A stretch of 64,000 nucleotides of DNA from Scylla paramamosain (taxonomy: Eukaryota > Arthropoda > Malacostraca > Decapoda > Portunidae): NCBI RefSeq assembly GCF_035594125.1, contig NC_087166.1, forward strand, positions 24,437,266-24,501,265, written 5' to 3'. Shown piece by piece: positions 12,264 through 34,773 of the stretch (positions are counted from its first letter, which is position 1; every line of letters starts with the position of its first letter). A program made the translations under genes and the position numbers. The notes beneath the pieces were generated by a model. That model was not told where the DNA came from, searched no databases, and worked only from the letters and a program-made list of their open reading frames with translations.

Positions 12264-13060
12264 GCACAAATACCAAAGAACCTAAGCTGCAAAAATACTA
12301 ATGATAAACCAACCTGAACCTAACCTGTACAAATACCAAAAATAAACCAACCTGAACCTAAGCTGCACAAATACCAATGATAAACCAACCTGAACCTAAC
12401 CTGTACAAATACCAATGATAAACCAACCTGAACCTAACCTGCACAAATACCAATGATAAACCAACCTGAACCTAACCTGTACAAATACCAAAAATAAACC
12501 AACCTGAACCTAAGCTGCACAAATACCAATGATAAACCAACCTGAACCTAACCTGTACAAATACCAATGATAAACCAACCTGAACCTAACCTGCACAAAT
12601 ACCAATGATAAACCAACCTGAACCTAACCTGTACAAATACCAAAAATAAACCAACCTGAACCTAAGCTGCACAAATACCAATGATAAACCAACCTGAACC
12701 TAACCTGTACAAATACCAATGATAAACCAACCTGAACCTAACCTGCACAAATACCAATGATAAACCAACCTGAACCTAAGCTGCACAAATACCAATGATA
12801 AACCAACCTGAACCTAACCTGCACAAATACCAATGATAAACCAACCTGAACCTAAGCTGCACAAATACCAATGATAAACCAACCTGAACCTAAGCTGCAC
12901 AAATACCAAAAATAAACCAACCTGAACCTAACCTGCACAAATACCACCGAACCTAACCAGCACAAATGTCATCGAACCTAAACCGCACAAATACCACTGA
13001 ACCTAACCTGCACTAATACTAAAGACAAACCTAACCTGAACCTAACCTGATGATGACACC
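12264..13060. repeat. 38-bp minisatellite with 152-bp higher-order repeat
   Basis: About 18 units of a 38-bp repeat contain ATAAACCAACCTGAACCTAA and ACAAATACC. Three variants alternate in a four-unit pattern that repeats exactly every 152 bp (marker unit at 12329, 12481 and 12633). Units degenerate after about 12950. CCTAACC is shared with other minisatellites in the window. Confidence 0.85.
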
Positions 13061-13451
13061 TAAGAGAACCCACTGCTCCACCACTCTGGGCCTCACACAC
13101 TTACCTGGAAACAACTGTCACAAATCTCAACCCTTTCACAACTACACAAAGTTTCTGCTTCAATCCTATAACTTTTTTGGCACTCCTGTTAGACTCTTGT
13201 AAATATTTCTGCAGTGTAAAAAAGACGATATCAGTCTTCTGTTTTTCTCTCTTTTCTCTCCTGTGCCTCCATTCAAATAATTTTTTGTCAGGAAGGTTAG
13301 CAAAGGATGGCCATTGCTGTAAAGGATTAAACACATCCAAACAGCCATCATGTAAACTTAAAACACATCAAAATCTATACAGCCATCATGTAAATTAAAA
13401 CACATTAAAAAATCTACCGGGAAAAAATAATCGTCTTAAAACTACAGATGC

Positions 13452-13559
<108 letters not shown>

Positions 13560-13727
13560 ATGTAGGTTATTAGTTTTGCCAGGAATATACTGACAAGAAC
13601 CCTAAAATTAAGTAATTAATTCACTACATTCAAGATTCTGTAATTGGCAGTATAATTTTTGGAAAGGAGCAGCACCACAGCATTTGACGGCCTTCAGTTT
13701 ATGCATGGATGATTATTATATTTTTTT

Positions 13728-13935
13728 TTTTTATAAGACGGAATTTGGTCAAGGGCAACAAAAAGACAGCAAAGAAAAGAAAAAGTCTATTGAGGATGCC
13801 AGCCCCAAAAGATAATAATAAAAAAGAATACCTAAAATTATGAGAAGTGTCTTGAAACCTCCCTCTTGAAACAGTTTAGCCATCAGCAGTAGACAGGAGA
13901 CACAGAATCAGGCTGAGAGTTCCAGAGTTTAACGT
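13728..13935 (-). mobile_element. Truncated LINE-A 3' end, inverted
   Basis: The reverse-orientation landmarks TTATAAGACGGAATTTGGTCAA, GGGCAACAAAAAGACAG, AGTGTCTTGAAACCTCCCTC and GAGTTCCAGAGTTTA match the 3' tail of the long copy. Confidence 0.7.
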
Positions 13936-14779
13936 CATTCTGTCTGCCTGCACGTCTGTCCTCATGTATGTCTTTTATGTTTCTCCATTTATGTATCTAT
14001 CTGCCTGCCTGTGTCTGTCTGTCTGTCTGTCCACCTGTCAGTCATTCAGTCAGTGACTCCTCGCTTCAGATCCACTCATTCAAGATCTCACATTACTCTC
14101 TGTCCCTCTTACTGGTAAAAGGAATGAAAGACTGGAAGTAGGTACGTGACAGTCAGCCCACCAGTGTGAGTGCCGGCAAAACAATCTTAGGACCTATTTT
14201 GTCATGATTAGTTCAACATCCACCACTAAACAAACTGATGCCCAGCCTTTGGAAATTCCACTTATATCCAGCCAGCAATTTTAAGCTTCACTATGTCTTT
14301 TTATTTACTTTCCTTATATCCTTCCCTCTTGTTTCTCCAGTACCCCTTGAAAATGTACTTGTATCCAGCCAGCAACTTGATATTCCACTATGTTTCTGTT
14401 ATTTCCTTTCTTTGTATCTGTCTACTCGTGTCTTTCTTGCACCTTTATTCTCTTAATAACTAAACCTTTCAATGCTATCTGACACATCTTTCCTTCAATA
14501 CTAATCACTGTGAGACCTTTCTTCTTCTACAGCCACCTCCAAACATCATACTGGCTAATTGATTGTAACAGCTATCTTTTTAATCCCTTGCTTTTCATCA
14601 ATGCTTATAAATATTAATGTGAACTGTTGCATGCCACGGTGAGAAGGTCAAACTGTTAATCTGATGCCCAGCCACACCCATGGCAGGTGTGTGCTGCATC
14701 ACAAGGAAGGGGAATGACTGGCAAACAAACAGTTCCAGCCTTCACCATCACACTGTCACCTCAGGATATCCTACACCCT

Positions 14780-15640
14780 ACTTTTTTTTTTTTTTTTTTG
14801 TGTGTGTGGTGTGTAGGAGAGGCATCAACCAAGGCCAACAAAATTAGAAAAAAAAAAAAAAATGAGGTGGCAGTCCTCAAACAGAATCAGAAATCATTGT
14901 CAAAAATTAGAGGAAAAATATCTTAATACCTTCCTTTTGTAAGAGTTCAAGTCATAGGAAGGAGGAAATACAGAAGCAGGCATGGAGTTCCAGAGTTTAC
15001 CAGAAAAGAGAATGAATGAGAATACTGGTTAACTCTTGCTTTAGAGAGGTGGACTGAGTAGGGGTGAGAGAAAGTAGAGTCTTGTACAGCATGGCCACAG
15101 GAGGAGGGGAGGCATGCAGTTAGCAAGATCAGAAGAGCAGTTAGCATGAAAATAGTAGAAGACAGCAAGAGATGCAACACTGTGTTGATGAGAGAGAAGC
15201 TGAAGACAGTCAGTTAGAGGAGAGGAGTTGATAAGACAAAATGCTTTTGATTCCACCCTGTCTAAAAGAGCGGTATGAGTGGAAACCTCTATACATGTGA
15301 AGCATACTCCATACATGAACAGATATGGCCTCTGTATAGAGTTAGCAACTGGGTGGATAAAAAAAACTGGCAGAAACGACTCTGAATGTCTAACTTCATA
15401 GAAGCTGTTTTAGCTGGAGATGAGATGTGAAGTTTCTTGTTTAGATTATAAGTAAAGGACAGACCAAGGATGTTCAGTGCAAACAAGGGGGACAGTTGAG
15501 TGTCACAGAAGAGGGGACAGTTATCTGAAAGGTTGTGTTGAGCTGACAGATGGAAGAATTGAGTTTTTATGGCACTGAATAATTCTAAGTTTGCTCTGCC
15601 CCAGTCAGATATTTTAGAGGTGACTCAATGACCCAAGTGG
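14780..15640 (-). mobile_element. LINE-A truncated copy with RT C-terminal fragments
   Basis: Read on the minus strand, this encodes pieces collinear with the C-terminal part of the 40-42 kb element: [19 protein letters not shown] (near 15460), then THTALLDRVESKAF and FHANCSSDLANCMPPLL (15300-15080), then the 3' tail to about 14780. Stops and frameshifts show it is dead. Its 5' truncation lies near 15640. Confidence 0.75.
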
Positions 15641-15743
15641 TACCAACAACACCCTGTGCTTAAATTTATGCATCATATTGAATAAAAGACTGCTCCAGCA
15701 TGTTACAACTGATAAGTTTTCAGTAACAGGTTTCACTAATTTA

Positions 15744-15885
15744 AGGACATAAGAACATACAAAAATAAGTGTAGCTACAAGACATCAGGTTTACACGTGG
15801 TGGTCCCTAAAGGAAACGTACCAACCTATTTCCACCTATCATCCACATCTGTAAATTTGCCTAATCTTCTAAAATCAAACTATTT
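15744..15885 (-). mobile_element. LINE-C fragment
   Basis: GGACATAAGAACATACAAAAATAAG, ACAAGACATCAGG, CCTATTTCCACCTATCATCC and GTAAATTTGCCTAATCTTCT match the family at 9360 and 35325. Confidence 0.5.
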
Positions 15886-16830
15886 TTTTCTGACAGGTCT
15901 TGATGTGTTTTGAATTACCCTATCTGGATAATAATGAAATGACATTAGAGCCTTCATCTATCTACGCCTTTTTTCTACAGGCTAAGTCTGATTTGGTTAC
16001 ATCTGGATGACACTGAAATAACATCAGTGTTTTCATCTGAGGGCAAAGTCTGATTAGGTCAGGTTTTAATTCATTCAGTTAATTAATTTCACTGCTAATC
16101 CCTTCATTGTGTACATCACAATTTTGGAAAGTGTTAGATTTTATTGAGAAATAGACAATCAGTGTCAGGAAATTAATAGGCTAAAGCTATTACCATAATC
16201 ATTCTCTATGTAATTTACCCTCAAATATAATTCACTATTTTTTTACCTTAAAGCTCTCCCTGATGTCTAAGAAGGGCAGGCCAGTACACATTTTTCTCAG
16301 AATGTTTTCATTAGGATGGAATGACTATTACTGAGGTATATACAATACTACTATCTTTCACCTGATGGATAACTATGCAAATCAGTGATGAAAAATAAGA
16401 TATGAGTGTCCTGCAGAGCACTTCAGTAGAGTGGAGCCGGATAAACGAGAAACACAATTAGTGAGTGCCTTCCCAGATGACACTGATGAAATCAATACAT
16501 GAACAAATTCTTTATGGTAGGTTTTGGTGTGTAATGAATCACACAAAACTGATTCTCTCTCAAATATAAGTCAACAGTTTCTTTTCAACCACTCCCTGGT
16601 GTCTAAGAAGGACTGGCCAGTAGTACCTTCCCTAATAACACTGACAAAAACTAACCTAGGATGGAACAAATTTTTCTGAGAGGTCTTAATATGTTTTGAA
16701 TTACTTAACCTTACCAATTCTCAAATATACATCACAAGTTTCTTATGAAGCCCTCCCAGATGTGCAGGAAGGGCTGGCCAGTACCTTCCCTGATGACACT
16801 GACCTACTGCCTTCACTGCCTCACCACCTC
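15885..16830. repeat. Degenerate tandem repeat
   Basis: The phrases TGAGAGGTCTTAATATGTTTTGAATTAC, CCCTGATGTCTAAGAAGG-CTGGCCAGTACCTTCCC and GATGACACTGA recur several times (near 15890, 16250, 16450, 16580, 16670, 16745). No gene is seen. Confidence 0.45.
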
Positions 16831-17204
16831 ACTACTTCAATGCACAGGCAGACAAGGGGCGTGGCAAGTCCCTGTTAGCAATACAAACCCTCCCCAGAGC
16901 TTTCCCCCGCCAGGCTGCACAATGACAGCTAATTCACTGCAGGGCCACACGCCAGCCTGGAGTGGACTGTTACCTTTAATCTTAATGACGACCAGGTATC
17001 CATGTTTAAAATGTATAATTAACCCACTACGCTTTCAAAATCCCGCCCATGCACATCCTTCCCGCGGTAACTGACGCAGTATGGGTGATACATTGGTCTA
17101 TTACTGCAAAATACACAAAAACTTGATAGGTATCGCTAAGGATCTCTCATCTTTATCTGTTTAATTTGATATATACGTTTAGGACATACAGAGAATATTT
17201 GGCA

Positions 17205-17560
17205 TACCTCAGCTTCAGTCCAGCTTCAGCCGCGTCCTAGGGGCATGTGGTGACCTCGCCTGGGCCAAGGGTGAGGGCAAGGATCACACTGGTGTCCTTC
17301 TCGTCCTGCTGTCCGCCTCGACCCTCCTGCCTCTCCTGCACCGCCCAGCCTTCCTCGCCTCTGATTTCCAGCCCCCACTCACTCACTAGGGCGCCCACTC
17401 GCTACTCTTTGATCTGGCCTTTATTATTTTTTGGATCTCGGGCTCAAAACCAAAATAATCCAGCAGACACAACAGATAACAGCGCCGCCATTGACTGTCT
17501 GCACAACTATACTCGGAGTGTCCTGTACCGGGCTGGTGTCACCCTCTCTCTCTCACCCAG
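17205..17560 (-). promoter_or_regulatory. GC/CpG-rich island, possible promoter or untranslated first exon
   Basis: A locally GC-rich segment sits in otherwise AT-rich DNA. On the minus strand it ends in a good splice donor, GAAGCTGAG|GTATGCC (17208/17207). No convincing reading frame is present. It could be a noncoding first exon of a gene to the left. Purely inferential. Confidence 0.25.
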
Positions 17561-17819
17561 TCTGTCTTCACTTTACACTCCCCAGCTGATGGTTACATGA
17601 GGTGCCACGGTCCAAATTGTTCGACGTTGATCTGAAAATGGGCAAATTCAAATTTTCCATAAGGTGTGTGAGAGAAAACGTTAAAGGGAAGTGAGATTAA
17701 GAGAAAATGGTTTGTGTAGAGCCGAGCGGAAACGGGGGGACACCTTATCATATCCTGTGGACGACTAGTCTTCAACTACACCTTACTTTCCGAGTCCCCA
17801 CCCCACGGTGTGTGGGTTA

Positions 17820-18479
17820 TAGGCATATATATTTGTCACGAGTAGCTATATCTGTGTTGTCAAAGTAATACTGGCCAGTAACTAAAAAACTGAGGTTATG
17901 CGAGAGAAAAGTCAGGGATTTTACAATATTTGACTGTCTTCCTTTCTCCATATCGTGTTATATTGGTAATACACACAAAAATGCATAGTTATGAACATTG
18001 AAATTTATCGCGAGTACCTGTCTCTGTATTGTCAAAGTAATACTGGCCAGTAACCCAAAGACTGAGACGTAATATGGAAGAAAGGTCTAAAATGTTATTA
18101 TATTTGACTGTCTTCCTTTCTCCACCTCTTATTATATTAGTAACAGACACTTAAAATAAATAAATTAATACAGTTTAAGTAGTTGCATCTATATATTGTC
18201 TATGCTATACGAGTGAAAAGCCTGCAGACTGATACGTAATAGGAGAGAAATGTCTTCTCCTGCTATCCAGCCAGCTCAGTTTTTATGTTGCTAATACAAT
18301 CACAAGTACACATTTATAAATTGATATGGGGCATCTGCGTATATACTATCAATGAAATAGTAGTAATTTGTTCTCCTTTAACCAGCCATTTTTTTTCAGA
18401 TTTCTAGCCCACGTTTATCCGTATTGCAAGAATAAATACTTCATAAAGAATAAATACATAAATACTATTGATCAGATAC

Positions 18480-18480
<1 letters not shown>
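17820..18480. repeat. Tandem repeat, unit about 172 bp
   Basis: Two clear copies (from about 17836 and 18008) share ATTGTCAAAGTAATACTGGCC, GACTGTCTTCCTTTCTCC and TTATATTxGTAA. Two decayed copies follow near 18182 and 18325. Confidence 0.6.

Positions 18481-18483
<3 letters not shown>

Positions 18484-18551
<68 letters not shown>
18484..18551. repeat. (CT)n microsatellite
   Basis: CT run of about 68 bp. Confidence 0.95.
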
Positions 18552-18553
<2 letters not shown>

Positions 18554-18870
18554 ATCATGTTTTCGATTTTCCAGCACAAATCTCATATTACTAATACAAG
18601 CATAAGTAAACTATTATAATTTGAAAGGGAGCGTGTTTACTGCTAATACAATACTAGACAATACATGGTGGATTCATAAATAACTGATAAACCTCTAATA
18701 TTCCACGTGTTATGTTACCATTTCATCTCATGTATTATTTTCTGCCTCAACTTGAATCTCTGTTTCTTGAAAGTTGTAATTTACGACTGTGTATATACCG
18801 ATTTCTCATTAATATATCATGACGTGATATAACAGGAAATTCTGGTGCTTCTGATGGTAATTGTAAATGG

Positions 18871-18880
18871 TAGTAGTAGC

Positions 18881-18949
<69 letters not shown>

Positions 18950-18962
18950 TTTCTCCAACCAA

Positions 18963-19031
<69 letters not shown>
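18871..19031. repeat. Compound (TAG)n / (GA)n microsatellite
   Basis: A TAG trinucleotide array at 18871-18949 is followed within 15 bp by a GA run at about 18964-19031. Confidence 0.9.
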
Positions 19032-19033
<2 letters not shown>

Positions 19034-19734
19034 AAATTAATGAAAACATGAAGATAACAATAATAATAATGACTGATGGTGGTGGCGGTAACTCACACAT
19101 CCTCTCTAAGCTGAAAGATCCCCCTAGCAGCTGTGTTAAGCTCACCAACAACCTCCAGCACGTAAAAACCCAACAGGAAAAACCTCAAACGTCCTCTTGA
19201 AACGCCTCTCTTGACACGACTGACTGAAAAAAAGCGTGGATTTAGAAATGCTTTGGTCTCTCATCACGACTATTTTCAAAGGCCACAAAGATGATTAGCC
19301 GGGTTATCAAGAGTGTTTATCCGGCTAATAATGTACAAAACTTATTAATCTGGCACCAGAACCATAAAAAAAAAAAAAAAATCACCTTTAAAACCCGTGT
19401 CGCTTCAACTAATCTTTTTCAGTGTTGTGAAGATGCGGCGCAGTGTATTCCGCCACCTTGGTTGTCGTAGTAATATTGCTGATGTAGATAACTAAAGCCT
19501 CGTATTGTAAAATGTTCAAACGTATTTTTTTGTTTATGTTAACTGAACTTGACAAACAGACAGACGCCACCACCTCCTTGCTTGTTATCGAAATGCTGCG
19601 GAAGTTGATAACTACAGGAAGTCTCGTATTGTAAAAGCCTTTCTTCTCTCATAAGGACTGTAGTTTTCAAAGTTCAGAGAGATTATTTATGTGGCTTTCG
19701 TGGCTAATTTTTCCTGTGATAATGCGTGGTCGAT

Positions 19735-20094
19735 AATGAAAATACTCTCAGAAACCTTGAAGAAACTCATTATAATCATGAAGAAGCCCTTGAAAATCTT
19801 GGAAATCTCAGTATAAAAGCATGAAAACGCCCTTGAAAATCTTCCGTTACAATCATGGAAACACCCTTGAAAATAATGAAACTCAGTAAAATCATGAAAA
19901 CACTCGAAAATTGCAGTAAAAACATAAAAACGTCCTTGTGAATCGTAGTAGCATCATGAAAACTCCCTTGAGAACCTTGAAAATGCTAGCAGGATCACAA
20001 AAACACTACATGCTAATAGAATCATGAAAATGCCCTTGAAAATCGCTGGGAAATAATAAAATTAATCCTTGAAAACCTTGAAAATGTTTGTAGA

Positions 20095-20175
<81 letters not shown>

Positions 20176-20525
20176 GAAAATCGTGAGAAACCATTAAAAT
20201 CACAAAAACGCTCTTGAAAATTTTGAGTTACATCCTTGAAAATTCCATTAGATCATGAAACCTTTGAAATGGCAGTAGAATAGTGAAAACGTCCTTGAAA
20301 ATTCCATTAGAATCATGAAAACACCCTTAAATTTTTTCAAACACCCAGTAAATAGAATAATGAAAACACCTTTGGAATCCTTGAAAATTCCATTAGAATC
20401 ATGAAAATACCTTTGAAACTTTTTTTGAAAACTCATTAGAATCATGAAAACGCCTTGAAAATCACATTAGAATCATGAAAATGCTCTTGAAAATGTTTTA
20501 ATAGAAACATGAAAACGCCCGTCCT
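19735..20525. repeat. Degenerate tandem repeat of about 33 bp with embedded (AT)n
   Basis: The unit approximates AGAATCATGAAAACxCCCTTG followed by AAAATCTTGAA, repeated about 20 times with heavy decay. A pure (AT)n run interrupts it at about 20098-20171. Confidence 0.65.
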
Positions 20526-20714
20526 TGAGAATCCCAGTCACTTCCTTTATGGCTGAACAAGACGAGACGAGAGATGCTGAGACAGTGAGACTTGAGAATA
20601 CGATATCAGTCTTCTTTTCATTACTATTTTTGCTGCTATCATTATTATCTTTATCTGCTGCCTGTAATCCTCTTGTTGTTGTGAAATATTGCTGTTATGT
20701 AGTGATAAGTACCA

Positions 20715-20717
<3 letters not shown>

Positions 20718-20788
<71 letters not shown>

Positions 20789-20807
20789 GTAAATGTGAAG
20801 ATAGGCT

Positions 20808-20901
<94 letters not shown>

Positions 20902-20973
20902 ATAGTAGTAGTAGTAGTAGTAGTAGCAGCAGCACAGCAGCAGCAGCAGCAACAGGAGTAGTAGTAGTAGTAG
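20718..20973. repeat. Compound microsatellite (TTA)n-(CT)n-(GTA)n-(CAG)n
   Basis: Successive arrays are TTA (20718-20786), CT (20813-20858), GTA (20859-20925), then CAG/GTA mixed to about 20973. All six frames are open through much of it; none is a gene. Confidence 0.9.
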
Positions 20974-21224
20974 TAACACAACACCCAAATCTTTCAAGGT
21001 GACTGGAGGAGAGTGAAGATTGTTGAAAATGTTGGACTATAAGTAGCGTGACGTTCTTTCCTTGAGAGGGGCGAGGCACATACTGTTTGTGCAGGAAATA
21101 CAGAGATAGGCCTGTGATATGAGAGCACTGGGGGTGTGACGGCACGGTATAGATGCTTCTAGTGGTGAGGAATGCTGGCGGTTGTGTGATGGAGAGAAGG
21201 AATGTGTGTGAAAGGGCGGAATGT

Positions 21225-21228
<4 letters not shown>

Positions 21229-21283
<55 letters not shown>
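21229..21283. repeat. (GA)n microsatellite
   Basis: GA run of about 55 bp. Confidence 0.95.
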
Positions 21284-21287
<4 letters not shown>

Positions 21288-21607
21288 TCTTTGACATGAT
21301 TTTTCTGTTATTTTTTCAATTTCATTTTTATTTAATTTTTTATCAGTTACTTTTGTTTATTTACCTATTGATTTATTTTTTACATATCTATTTTATTTAT
21401 TTATATTACTTGTTTGTTTATTTATCTGCCTATTCTTTTTAAGAATAATGGAAGTTATTATTATCGTGTTCTAGTGATTAAGAAAAAAAAAAAAAACGGA
21501 CGTACGGCCTCTTTATGTCCATTTCCATGCACGACCTTGCTAAACTCGAGACTTGAAAACTTTCTTGTAATTTATTTAGAGAACGTGAATGTTTGTTTCA
21601 ATGAAGG

Positions 21608-22085
21608 AAAAATGAGTGTTGTAACAGGCCAGGGATAGGAAAAAGGCTCGGACCAGCACAATAAGTAAATAAATAAATAAATAAAAGACCGGAAAAGACT
21701 TAAGTAATATCAAAATAACGCATCGTCTCGTGGGAAACATGGGTGTTGTAACAGACTGGAGGGGGGAGGGGAGAAGACGCATACTATCACAATATGAAAA
21801 AAATAAATAAAAGAAAGAAAGAAAATAAAATAAAGCTAGAAAAGAGCCAATTAATGATCGAATCAATGGATCATCTCGTGGGAAAACTGGATGCTGTAAC
21901 ATACTGAGGAGGGACCTGAACCAGCAAAATAAGGAGGAAAGAAAAGAAATAAAAGAAGAGCCAAATTAGGTGGAAATAACACATAATCTGGGGGAAGAGA
22001 AGAGTCGAAATAGTACAACATGAAGAAAGAGAGGAGAGGAGAGGAGCCAATAAGGTGGAAATAACGCACCGTTAAGCGTGGATAA
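21608..22085. repeat. Tandem repeat, unit about 120-150 bp, 4 copies
   Basis: Copies share TGTAACA-ACTGxxGxGGG, AATAAAAGA-GAAAAGAGCCAA and AATAACGCA-CGT. Two copies contain TCTCGTGGGAAA. Confidence 0.6.
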
Positions 22086-22447
22086 AAGACGGGAGAAAAT
22101 GCAGGAAGGATTAGGGTGTAGGATACTGCGTGCGGCGTAAGTTGTGCAAGGATTTAAAAGGATTAATGTCACGGCAAGGGATTTATCTCCCGAATATATA
22201 GAACGTGTGCGAAGGAAGAATATTATTTCAGAGTAAATATTATTTCAAAGTGCTTGTTCTCTCCCCTCCTCCATTTCCGGTCCTGCTGTTTTGAATAACT
22301 AGACTGTATAACTGGTAATATACTGAGGAAAAAATCGTAAATAGTATTTTGGATGTCGAGGCAACTTGAGGGAGCACTGTACCATTGTGTCCCGGTCCCC
22401 ACGAGATCCAGGTATTATCCTCTGCACCTCTATGGGCAGGCCCGCGA

Positions 22448-22605
22448 TTTTTTTTTTTTTTTTTTTTTTATGTAGGAAGGACACTGGCCAAGGGCAACAA
22501 AAATCTAATAAAAAAAAATGCCCACTGAAATGCCAGTCCCATAAAAGGGTCAAAGCAGTGGTCAAAAATTGATGAATAAGTGTCTTGAATGGAAAGTGTC
22601 ATTTG
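22448..22605 (-). mobile_element. Truncated LINE-A 3' end, inverted, with poly(A)
   Basis: On the minus strand this is the terminal 140 bp or so of LINE-A ending in a poly(A) run (plus-strand T run 22449-22469). Landmarks are GTAGGAAGGACACTGGCCAA, GGGCAACAAAAATC and GTCAAAAATTGATGAATAAG. Confidence 0.75.
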
Positions 22606-22843
22606 TATCTATTCAAGTGTCTTGAATGGAAAGCACAGATGAGGGATTGATACTGAAACGTATAGATGTGCAGCAAAATTGATAGGGAGAATGATGAACA
22701 TGAAAACTCCCTAAATAAGATAGATAAATAAGTTAGAATTTGCATGGCCGACAGATGATAATGTCAGGAAAATTATTGATAAAGACGATGTGGAAATAAA
22801 ATAAAAATAGAGGATTTAGACAAAATATATGAAAAAGTCAATG

Positions 22844-22846
<3 letters not shown>

Positions 22847-22920
<74 letters not shown>
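22847..22920. repeat. (GA)n microsatellite
   Basis: GA run of about 74 bp. A (ACC)/(ACT)-rich trinucleotide stretch follows at about 23140-23380. Confidence 0.95.
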
Positions 22921-22923
<3 letters not shown>

Positions 22924-24129
22924 TGAACATTGTTGTAATGGTGGTGTGTTTTGGATGTGTTGTGTATAGTGTAGTGTTGCAGAAGTTGTATTGAGTGTGT
23001 GGTGTATGGTAATGATGAATGTTGCTTTTTGTATAGAATTATTATTATTATTAATCTATTTATTCTTTTTTTTTTTTTTTTTTTTTTGTCTTATTGTTTT
23101 TGTTCTTCCTCTTCTGTCTTCTATTTCTTCTTTTTTTCAGTTACCACCACCACCACCATTACTAAAATTCCAACAGCAACCACCATTATTACTACTACTG
23201 TTATTATTATCACCCCCAACACTGTTACTACTACACCTGCCACCACCACTACATACTACTACTACCACTCCCAACATCACCATCATCACTTCATACTACC
23301 ACCACCACCACGGTACGTCACAACCATCACTTCTTTTTAATATGTAACCACCACCACCACCACCATCACCACCACTACTAAGGTTAGGTAAAAGAAAATA
23401 ATACATTCTTGATTAGATCTTTAATTACAGTTTTACATTACCCTGATAATAAAGATAATTTCATACAATCTTAAAAAATAAAAATAGAGACCTAAATGAA
23501 GAAGTGCATATAAATAAGTAAAGGACTAGGTAAAGGAATGCATTAATAATATACACCTGGTGACCTACTGATGAACAGGTTCCATTCAAGAGGTCATCAC
23601 TAAGTCCAACACTACTGTTTTTCTCCAGTTGCACTATTGGTATGCATGGATAAACAGTTTACCCTCAGCCAGCACTACATCTGGACATATAAACAGTATC
23701 TTTAAGTGATCACCACCAATAAACAACCTCTAATTACTGTACATGAAGTAAAGTATAATAACAGGAACAAGATCTTTAATTTCCCCTGATGTGCTGTTGG
23801 TGGGGTGATGAATGCTTCACTTCTCAACAGCCAGGCACTGGCTGTTGTGGCCACTTTTGTTTCCTTTGCCAAACATTTCTTACCATCTTACATCTTTCTT
23901 TTAAGCCTTCCACTGACATGAAGCAATTAGCAGCACTGGAAGCAATGTGTGAAGTCTTTATAAGCATCTACAAGAAAGTCAGTGATGAAAAAAGAATACA
24001 TTTTGCAATTTCTTCCCAGTTCAAAGATTGACAAGTAAAGATGTCTCAGAGTGATTGGTAACTAAGGAAAGGTGTACCAAGTGGCAGTCAAAGGGTTAAA
24101 GCTCACTAATGACTCATGACTAACAATGA

Positions 24130-24190
24130 TTATTAGGTCCATTCCCTTCATCCACTACTCTATTTAAGAACAGATTACTGCAGTTTTTCT
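24130..24190 (-). mobile_element. Short LINE-C fragment
   Basis: TTATTAGGTCCATTCCCTTC and ATCCACTACTCTATTTAAGA match the 35.4-kb copy. It is a short remnant. Confidence 0.35.
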
Positions 24191-25430
24191 TATGTAGCCT
24201 TCACCATTTAAAGAGCTAACACAGCATCACCTGCCCAACCACTGCTTCTGCTCTTAACATTTAACATACTGGAATCTTTCAAGGGCAAGTTGGTGGCAAG
24301 GCTCCTTGGATGCGCATGAGAGCTGTGTTTAATATGCTTCCTGTGCCTGCTACACTCAGTCACAGCTTTGTTCAGATCCAGGGAAGTTCACAATTCAAGT
24401 GTTCATATGTAGATCACCAGGTATATTTCTGAACATCTTATTTATATCTCTATTTTGTGCAGTGTAATACAATACTTCATGGAATGACTAGAGTGCAGGT
24501 ACTACTATTACTGTTATCACCATCACCACAACCACTATTATTATTACTTGTCACTCTTACGGCTGCCACTGCAAATCACTTCCCTCCATCTTCCTCTGTC
24601 TTATGCCTCTCCCTCAGTAACTCCTACTTTCTGCGTCTCCTCTTCTATGGCAAACAACTTCCCTCTACCTTCTGCCTTTCCTTCTGTCACTCCTATTTTC
24701 TGCATGTCCTATTCTAAAGCAAATCACATTCCTCTATCTTCTGCCTCTCCTACTTTCTACATGTCCTCCTCTATGGCATAAATGAATCCCCTCTTTGGCC
24801 TTCTTCTCCTCAGCTCTATCCTCAGCACCCTCTTGCCAACACAAATTCCCTCTTTAGCTTCCCTCTCATCCTCAGCACCCTCCTCCCAACACAATCTGCA
24901 TCTCTCCTCAGCACATGCACAAACCATCTTAATCTTGCCTCTCTGTCTCTAAACTCATACATTGTACATACAAACCATCCCTCTGATCTATTCACTTCTG
25001 AATAATTCCCTTCTCATTACTCCAAGTGAATACTGTAACTTCTTTAACTCTACCTCATCCATCTGACATTAATTTCTGACTGATTCCCTTCTCATTACTC
25101 CAAGTGAATACTGCAATATATCCAAATGCACCTCCAGCTCTTCCTTCTCCACCTCCTGTCTTCTCATCACTGGTGTCCTGTCATGCCACACAGCAAGGCA
25201 CTCGACAGTACACCCATGAGGTTATAAAGATGTACCCCAACACTTCACTGACTTCATCACCTCCTACCACTAATACCAGCTGCAACACAAATCATTATCT
25301 CATTTAATAGTGCAGTGTGTAAGTAAAATTAACCCACATACAAATGCACACACATTATGAGGCACTTAATGGATGCTACAAGACAAAACTCACACATCAC
25401 TTCTAGGCACTTATAAGGACGGCACAGGAC

Positions 25431-25761
<331 letters not shown>

Positions 25762-25809
25762 TGGAAAAAACAGAAAAAAAAAAAATCATATCAAAACACA
25801 CAACCACAC

Positions 25810-34773
<8,964 letters not shown>

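Noticed and set aside
12264..13060. CRISPR-like array
   Set aside because: The 38-bp units are contiguous with no unique spacers, in an animal genome; it is a minisatellite.
17247..17600. 117-codon plus-strand frame in the GC-rich island
   Set aside because: Ser/Pro/Leu-rich with no domain; likely open by GC content only.
20525..21145. Homopolymeric Tyr, Asn, Thr and Leu frames on both strands
   Set aside because: Trinucleotide microsatellites are open in several frames at once; there is no gene.
21728..21885. Pair of CSL-like CGTGGGAAA sites
   Set aside because: Both are copies of the same position within a tandem repeat, so they are not independent evidence of regulation.
23789..24031. 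80-codon plus-strand frame
   Set aside because: No recognisable domain, no splice context, and no composition difference from surrounding sequence.
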